Shown here one piece after another: positions 6,378-10,184 of a stretch of 10,184 bases of DNA (its first letter is position 1; every line of letters begins with the position of its first letter). Source of the stretch: Propionibacteriaceae bacterium (GTDB lineage Bacteria; Actinomycetota; Actinomycetes; Propionibacteriales; Propionibacteriaceae). The stretch is from assembly GCA_003158895.1 (NCBI GenBank), contig PMLO01000241.1:1-10184 (forward strand), written 5' to 3'. The position numbers and the translations under genes are program-made. The notes below the pieces were generated by a model. That model worked only from the letters and a program-made list of their open reading frames with translations. It searched no databases and was not told the origin of the DNA.

Positions 6378-6696
6378 CGCGAGCGGGCCTGCCATGTTCG
6401 GCCTGTGCACCGCATGGACGGCCCACCAGGCCAATGGTGAGACCGCCAACGGCAAGGCTTCCGACGCCGTGGCCTTCAAGAACCTCGCTGCTGCCGCCGG
6501 AGGAGCCGACAAGATCGCCGCCTACTGCGCCACGATCCTGCAGTCACCGAGCCCCACCGTGGTGCCTGGCCAGCCCACCGCACAGCAGACGCCAGCCTCG
6601 ACCAGCCACCCCACCGGCAAGCCCAGCTCCCTGCCGACTCAGGCGAACACCAACCACCCGACCGGCAAGCCCGCCACCCTGCCTACCAAGGCGTGA
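6346..6696 (+). pseudogene. 3' fragment of the sigma factor's probable partner (secreted or anti-sigma-like protein with Pro/Thr repeat tail)
   Basis: From about 6346 a second frame becomes protein-like: GPVGPDASGPAMFGLCTAW, then KASDAVAFKNLAAAAGGADK and IAAYCAT. I recall this C-terminal pattern from actinobacterial proteins encoded just downstream of ECF sigma factors, many of them membrane-anchored with a repeat-rich tail. The remaining 116 codons carry two cysteines (21 and 61) and a low-complexity tail with two copies of HPTGKP 16 residues apart (48-bp period, about 6607 and 6655). There is no start, signal peptide or membrane segment, so the N-terminal part is lost. The ATG at 6394 falls inside the conserved segment and is not a credible native start. 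The frame is +1 relative to the sigma fragment that runs into it, so no fusion protein is made. Confidence 0.65.
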
Positions 6697-6810
6697 TAAC
6701 GCACCGGCCCCTGGCTAGCCCGGGATCCGGAGACGACCGACGTCTTGACCGCTCCGGGACTGAGCCAGCTTTGCGGGTTCCGGTTAAGGGCTCGTTAGCA
6801 CTGCACCAAG

Positions 6811-6825
6811 AGGGTGTTTCACCTT
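6811..6825 (+). other. Small hairpin upstream of the hemA promoter
   Basis: AGGGTG and CACCTT pair (one G-T pair) around TTT, followed by TGTCAAG. It lies in the 206-bp gap between the sigma-partner remnant and hemA. It might end leftover transcription or bind a regulator. It does not match the redox regulator Rex operator known from other actinobacterial hemA promoters. Confidence 0.3.
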
Positions 6826-6866
6826 GTCAAGCCAGTGAACTACCTCGTATTCAGGCCACACGGGGA

Positions 6867-6896
6867 TTGGGTAACCACAGGGCGCGTTGCTACCTT
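6867..6896 (+). promoter_or_regulatory. Predicted leaderless promoter of the heme operon
   Basis: TTGGGT (6867-6872), an 18-bp spacer, and TACCTT (6891-6896) fit the actinobacterial -35 / TANNNT -10 pattern. Six bases (6897-6902) then separate the -10 box from GTG 6903, so the first transcribed base would be the G of the start codon. Only a poorly spaced GAGG is available as a ribosome binding site, which agrees with leaderless translation. Confidence 0.55.
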
Positions 6897-6902
6897 GAGG
6901 CG

Positions 6903-8144
6903 GTGCCGATCATTCACCTAGGCGTCAGCCACCGCTCCATGGGGAGCGGAGAGCTAGCCACGCTCGGCGCTCGAGGACGAGACCTTCCGACCCTGCTCAT
7001 GGCGCACCCGGCAGTTCGCGGGGTGATCCTGCTGGCCACGTGCAACCGGTTCGAACTCTATCTGGACGCCACCGAGTTCCACTCGGCGGTCGACACCGGT
7101 CGGGCCATGATCCTGAGCCTGACCGAGTCCGACATGCCCGAGGTGGATCCAGCCCTCGTCGTCCATGTCGGCGACGGCGCGGTCGAGCACCTGTTCCTGG
7201 TCGCCAGCGGACTGGACTCCGTCGTGGTAGGCGAACGGGAGATCGCCGGACAGGTACGCCTGGCCCTGGCGGACCATGACGCCACGGCGAGCCCGGGGCT
7301 TCGCCGACTGTTCCAGGCGGCGTTGACCACGTCGAAGGCGGTCGCGTCGAGCACGATGCTCGGGGCGTCTGGTCGCTCCCTCGCGGGCGTCGGCCTGGAT
7401 CTGGTCGCGGACCGGTTCTTTCCTCTGGAGGGCCGACGCGTCCTGCTCCAGGGCACGGGGGCCTACGCCGGTGTTGTGCTGGCCGAGCTGCTCCGGCGTG
7501 GGGTCGACGAGATCCGCGTCTACTCCGGAACCGGGCGCGCGGACGCCTTCGCCGCGAGTCACTCGCCCTCTCTGCCTGTCACCCCCGGAGATCTCCCGCA
7601 CGCTCTCGCGTGGTCTGACGTGGTGGTGTGTTGCTCGGGCACCGGGTCGCAGACCTTGAACGCTGACACCCTGGCCGACGCCCGTGTGGGACATACGGCG
7701 CCATTGCCCGTCCTGGATCTGGCGATGGCCGGCGATGTGGCGCCAGATGCTTCCTTACTGCCCCAGGTCGTGGTGATCGACCTCGATGAGGTGTCGCGCA
7801 ACGCCCCCGCCGAGCAGGCGGACGCGGTCGCTGCCGCTACGGAGCTGGTACGGAGTGGAGTCGCCACCTTCAGCCACGTCGAGGGCGGTCGCAAGGCGGA
7901 CCCCGCGGTCACGGCGATCCGCGCGTACGTGTCGGCCATCATCGAAGCCGAGATCGTAGCCGCCGAGCGGCGACACACGCCCGAGACGGCCGACGCCGTC
8001 GCGCGCTCCCTGAGACGAGTCAGCAACGCGCTGCTCCATACCCCGTCTGTCCGTGCGGCGGAACTGGCCCGCACCGGCGACTTGGAGGACTACCGCAACG
8101 CTCTCCACACGCTGTTCGGCATCCACGTCGAGGCCGATTCGTGA
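6903..8144 (+). CDS. hemA: Glutamyl-tRNA reductase
   Basis: 413 aa. Reduces glutamyl-tRNA(Glu) with NADPH to glutamate-1-semialdehyde, the first committed step of C5-pathway heme synthesis, in the cytosol. GTG 6903 is chosen because the family N-terminus begins here (IHLGVSHRS, residues 4-12); the frame extends upstream to 6693 but with non-family sequence. Seen: catalytic Cys47 in LLATCNRFELY; the family stretch EHLFLVASGLDSVVVGE (95-111) followed by REIAGQV; the NADP-binding domain at about 176-300 with GTGAYAG (184-190) in place of the more usual GAGEMG-like loop; and the C-terminal dimerisation helices (about 340-405). The sequence is divergent, for example GRSLAGVGLDL where most members have a GAVSVSSAAV-like segment, but the key cysteine is kept. 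It is the first gene of a tight operon and overlaps hemC by four bases (GTGA). The promoter looks leaderless. Confidence 0.93.
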   Translation: MPIIHLGVSHRSMGSGELATLGARGRDLPTLLMAHPAVRGVILLATCNRFELYLDATEFHSAVDTGRAMILSLTESDMPEVDPALVVHVGDGAVEHLFLVASGLDSVVVGEREIAGQVRLALADHDATASPGLRRLFQAALTTSKAVASSTMLGASGRSLAGVGLDLVADRFFPLEGRRVLLQGTGAYAGVVLAELLRRGVDEIRVYSGTGRADAFAASHSPSLPVTPGDLPHALAWSDVVVCCSGTGSQTLNADTLADARVGHTAPLPVLDLAMAGDVAPDASLLPQVVVIDLDEVSRNAPAEQADAVAAATELVRSGVATFSHVEGGRKADPAVTAIRAYVSAIIEAEIVAAERRHTPETADAVARSLRRVSNALLHTPSVRAAELARTGDLEDYRNALHTLFGIHVEADS

Positions 8145-9031
8145 TCCGACTCGGCACGCGCGGGAGCCGTTTGGCGCGAGTCCAGTCAGGCTGGGTGGCC
8201 GACATGATGGCCGCGACGAGCGGGCCGGTCGAAACAGTCGTGATCCGCTCTGAGGGGGACGACACGCGAATGCCGCTCGACTCGTTTCCGCGCCCAGGCG
8301 CGTTCGTGGCCGCCTTGCGGGACGCGCTGTTGGAGAACCGCGTCGACGTGGTCGTGCACAGCTATAAGGACCTGCCTTCCGGGCCCACCGAGGGACTGAC
8401 GGTGGCCGCAGTGCCGGTTCGGGCCGGTGTCCGCGACGTCCTGGTGACGCAAGGCGGAGTGTCACTCACCGAGCTCCGAGCCGGAGCCGCGGTGGGCACA
8501 TCCTCGCCACGGCGGTCGGCAGCACTGCTGCGCGTACGACCGGACCTTCAGCTCGTCGCCATCCGCGGCAACGTGGACACCCGGCTCAAGTCCGTGTCCG
8601 AAGGGGGCCTCGACGCGGTCGTCCTAGCCGAAGCTGGACTGCAGCGACTCGGGCTGCTGACAGTCGACATGTGTCTCCTGGACCCCGACCTGATGCTTCC
8701 GGCACCCGCGCAAGGCGCACTGGCCATCGAGTGCCGCGCTGACTATCCCCTCGTCGACCACCTCGCACGCCTCAACGACCGCTCGACGCAGTTCTGCGTC
8801 GCCGCCGAACGGGCGGTTCTGGACGAGGTAGGGGCAGCCTGCACGACGGCTGTGGGAGCGCTCGCGTCCATCGAGGGCGAGTGGCTGACACTGACGGCCG
8901 ACCTCACCGCGCACCGTGGCGTCGACTATGCCCGGCACTCTGACCGCATCGAGGTCGGCGATGCGCGCCCTGAACGCGCCGATCTGCTCGGGCGTCGTGT
9001 GGCCCGCACGCTCCTGGCGGAGGGGCTTTGA
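8141..9031 (+). CDS. hemC: Hydroxymethylbilane synthase (porphobilinogen deaminase)
   Basis: 296 aa, close to the family norm of about 300-315. Joins four porphobilinogen molecules into the linear tetrapyrrole hydroxymethylbilane, using a covalently bound dipyrromethane cofactor, in the cytosol. GTG 8141 overlaps the hemA stop in GTGA, with GAGG seven bases upstream. Seen: N-terminal RLGTRGSRLARVQ (3-15); HSYKDLP (73-79) with Lys76 and the catalytic Asp77; GTSSPRRSA (119-127) with the substrate-binding arginine pair 124-125; IRGNVDTRL (141-149); APAQGALAIECR (188-199); and cofactor cysteine Cys234 in EVGAACTTAVGA. All residues expected for activity are present. HSYKDLP has Tyr where Met is usual. 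It is coupled to the downstream gene by another four-base overlap (TTGA), so stable co-translation of the series is likely. Confidence 0.95.
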   Translation: MIRLGTRGSRLARVQSGWVADMMAATSGPVETVVIRSEGDDTRMPLDSFPRPGAFVAALRDALLENRVDVVVHSYKDLPSGPTEGLTVAAVPVRAGVRDVLVTQGGVSLTELRAGAAVGTSSPRRSAALLRVRPDLQLVAIRGNVDTRLKSVSEGGLDAVVLAEAGLQRLGLLTVDMCLLDPDLMLPAPAQGALAIECRADYPLVDHLARLNDRSTQFCVAAERAVLDEVGAACTTAVGALASIEGEWLTLTADLTAHRGVDYARHSDRIEVGDARPERADLLGRRVARTLLAEGL

Positions 9032-10184
9032 TCCGGCCTGTCCTGCTCGTCCGTCCGGACGGCAACGACACAGACGCGGCAGCCCTTGTGGCCGCGGGGA
9101 TCCCTGCCCTGGTCGACCCGTACCTGGTCGTGTCTCCGGCGTCGGAGAAGGCCCCGGGTGCGCAGCTCCTGGTCGATATCGAGGCCGCCGGGGGCGGTGA
9201 CTGGCTGGTCCTGACATCGCCACGAGCGCTCGACGCGTGGGGCGCGCTGGTGGGGTCGGATGCCCTCACCCAGGCTGTCGCGGGAGCGCGTGCGCGCGGC
9301 CTGCGGGTCGCCGCAGTGGGTACGAGCACGGCGACCGTGGTCGATCCGCCCGCAGAGCTCGTCGGGACCTCCGGGGCTGATGCCCTGATGGACGATCTGA
9401 TGGACTTACTCCCCGGGAGGGCCCTCTTCCCCCACGGACGGCTGACCCGACCCGCGCTGTCTGACGCGCTCACGGCCGCGGGATGGAGCGTCGCGTCGGC
9501 CGTCGTCTACGACACCACCCCCGTCACCGAGCGTCCCGCCTCGGCAGGTGCTCTGTCCTCGGGCAACGTGGCCGCTGTGCTGCTGCGATCGCCCAGTGCG
9601 GTCGCTGCGGTGGCGAAATGGGCCAGTGTTCCCGCGACAGTGCGGGTCATCACCGTAGGTCCCAGCACGACCGAGGCCGCTCTCGAACGCGGCTGGGACG
9701 TCGTCAGCCTGCCTGTCTCGGATCCTACGAAGATTGCGGACGCTGTCCGGACGACGCTGGGCCGGGTGATTCCGAGGGTTGTCGTCGATCCTCCCGCCCC
9801 GGACGACCATCCCCTCCCCCGGAACCACCCGCTGCGAGCGGAACTGACCTCGGCATCGTCGCTCCTCGTCGCCTATCGAGGAGGACGGCCGGGACGTCGT
9901 CCGGTGTGGTTCATGCGACAGGCCGGGCGCTCGCTGCCCGAGTACCGGGCCATTCGTGAAGGTCACTCGATGCTCGGGTCCTGCCTCGACCCCGAGCTCG
10001 CAGCTGAGATCACGCTCCAGCCCGTCCGCCGACACGACGTCGACGCGGCGATCTTCTTCTCCGACATCGTGATCCCCGTACGGCTCGCCGGCGTCGGCGT
10101 CGAGATCGCCCCGGGCATCGGACCGGTGGTCGAGCACCCACTCCGGACCCTTGCCGACGTACGATCGCTGCCCGAGCTGGACCC
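9028..10184 (+). CDS. hemDE: Fused uroporphyrinogen III synthase - uroporphyrinogen decarboxylase (HemD-HemE), 3' end outside the window
   Basis: One open frame of at least 385 codons with no stop. TTG 9028 overlaps the hemC stop (TTGA), with GGAGG four bases upstream. Residues 1-250 are a full-length HemD: LVLTSPRAL (60-68), AAVGTSTA (95-102), FPHGRLTRPALSDAL (134-148), VLLRSPSAV (184-192) and ITVGPSTTEAA (208-218). HemD cyclises hydroxymethylbilane to uroporphyrinogen III. A Pro/Asp-rich linker (about 250-270) follows. From about 272 on it is HemE, which decarboxylates uroporphyrinogen III to coproporphyrinogen III: PVWFMRQAGRSLPEYR (292-307), with the substrate-binding arginines 297 and 301, and FFSDIVIP (343-350) with the catalytic Asp346. 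RSLPEYR has Ser where Tyr is usual. No ATG lies in any forward frame between about 9761 and 9910, and no GTG or TTG there has a well-spaced ribosome binding site, so a separate hemE start is unlikely. HemE continues past the window. Confidence 0.9.
   Translation, partial: MIRPVLLVRPDGNDTDAAALVAAGIPALVDPYLVVSPASEKAPGAQLLVDIEAAGGGDWLVLTSPRALDAWGALVGSDALTQAVAGARARGLRVAAVGTSTATVVDPPAELVGTSGADALMDDLMDLLPGRALFPHGRLTRPALSDALTAAGWSVASAVVYDTTPVTERPASAGALSSGNVAAVLLRSPSAVAAVAKWASVPATVRVITVGPSTTEAALERGWDVVSLPVSDPTKIADAVRTTLGRVIPRVVVDPPAPDDHPLPRNHPLRAELTSASSLLVAYRGGRPGRRPVWFMRQAGRSLPEYRAIREGHSMLGSCLDPELAAEITLQPVRRHDVDAAIFFSDIVIPVRLAGVGVEIAPGIGPVVEHPLRTLADVRSLPELD

Noticed and set aside
6811..6839. Possible Rex operator upstream of hemA (TTCAC, 12 bases, GTGAA)
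   Set aside because: Spacing and arms do not fit the Rex consensus (TGTGAA followed closely by TTCACA).
6693..6902. Upstream extension of hemA from an ATG at 6693
   Set aside because: The added 70 residues are unlike any HemA, and the family N-terminus begins exactly at GTG 6903 behind a good promoter.
9878..9912. Internal start for a separate hemE (GAGGAGG at 9878-9884, GTG at 9904)
   Set aside because: The spacing of 19 bases is too long, and the start would fall inside the conserved VWFMRQAGR segment and remove the N-terminal helix.

Overview
The window is high-G+C DNA with GTG and TTG starts, four-base gene overlaps and actinobacterial protein families, so the host is an actinobacterium. 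The heme gene order (hemA, hemC, hemD-E, with hemD not joined to cobA) weakly suggests Propionibacteriales or a relative, but the sequence alone does not fix the genus.

Left part (1-4459). All convincing genes here lie on the minus strand, and the two intact ones look less G+C-rich than the heme genes. From the window edge to about 1040 is the C-terminal part of a MobF/TrwC-type relaxase-helicase. It keeps helicase motifs V and VI but has lost its relaxase and ATP-binding halves, and its frame is cut off by the stop codon of the next gene. That next gene encodes a soluble 348-aa protein (1053-2099). Further upstream is a 533-aa secreted/membrane protein (2202-3803) with a signal peptide, about 260 extracytoplasmic residues, three membrane segments and a cytosolic tail. 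I recognise neither family. A strong hairpin and an 18-bp perfect palindrome separate the two genes. Together they look like an undescribed cassette next to the wreck of a conjugative element. About 650 bp without a convincing gene follow.

Middle part (4398-6902). A plus-strand promoter drives an intact beta-hydroxyacid dehydrogenase-like reductase (4460-5320), followed by a small unrecognised gene with a very strong ribosome binding site (5367-5624). About 575 bp of gene-poor, lower-G+C DNA come next. Then there is a decayed ECF sigma factor locus: the first 48 codons of the sigma factor are joined out of frame to the C-terminal part of what was probably its downstream partner. Internal deletion is the simplest explanation.

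Right part (6867-10184). This is a tightly packed heme operon: hemA (glutamyl-tRNA reductase), hemC (hydroxymethylbilane synthase), and one reading frame carrying uroporphyrinogen III synthase (HemD) joined to uroporphyrinogen decarboxylase (HemE), which runs off the window. The products take glutamyl-tRNA to glutamate-1-semialdehyde and later porphobilinogen to coproporphyrinogen III. The HemL and HemB steps are not in the window. The hemA promoter is placed so that transcription would start at the GTG codon itself (leaderless). The HemD-HemE fusion is the clearest unusual protein architecture in the window. The 348/533-aa pair is the best candidate for an undescribed system.
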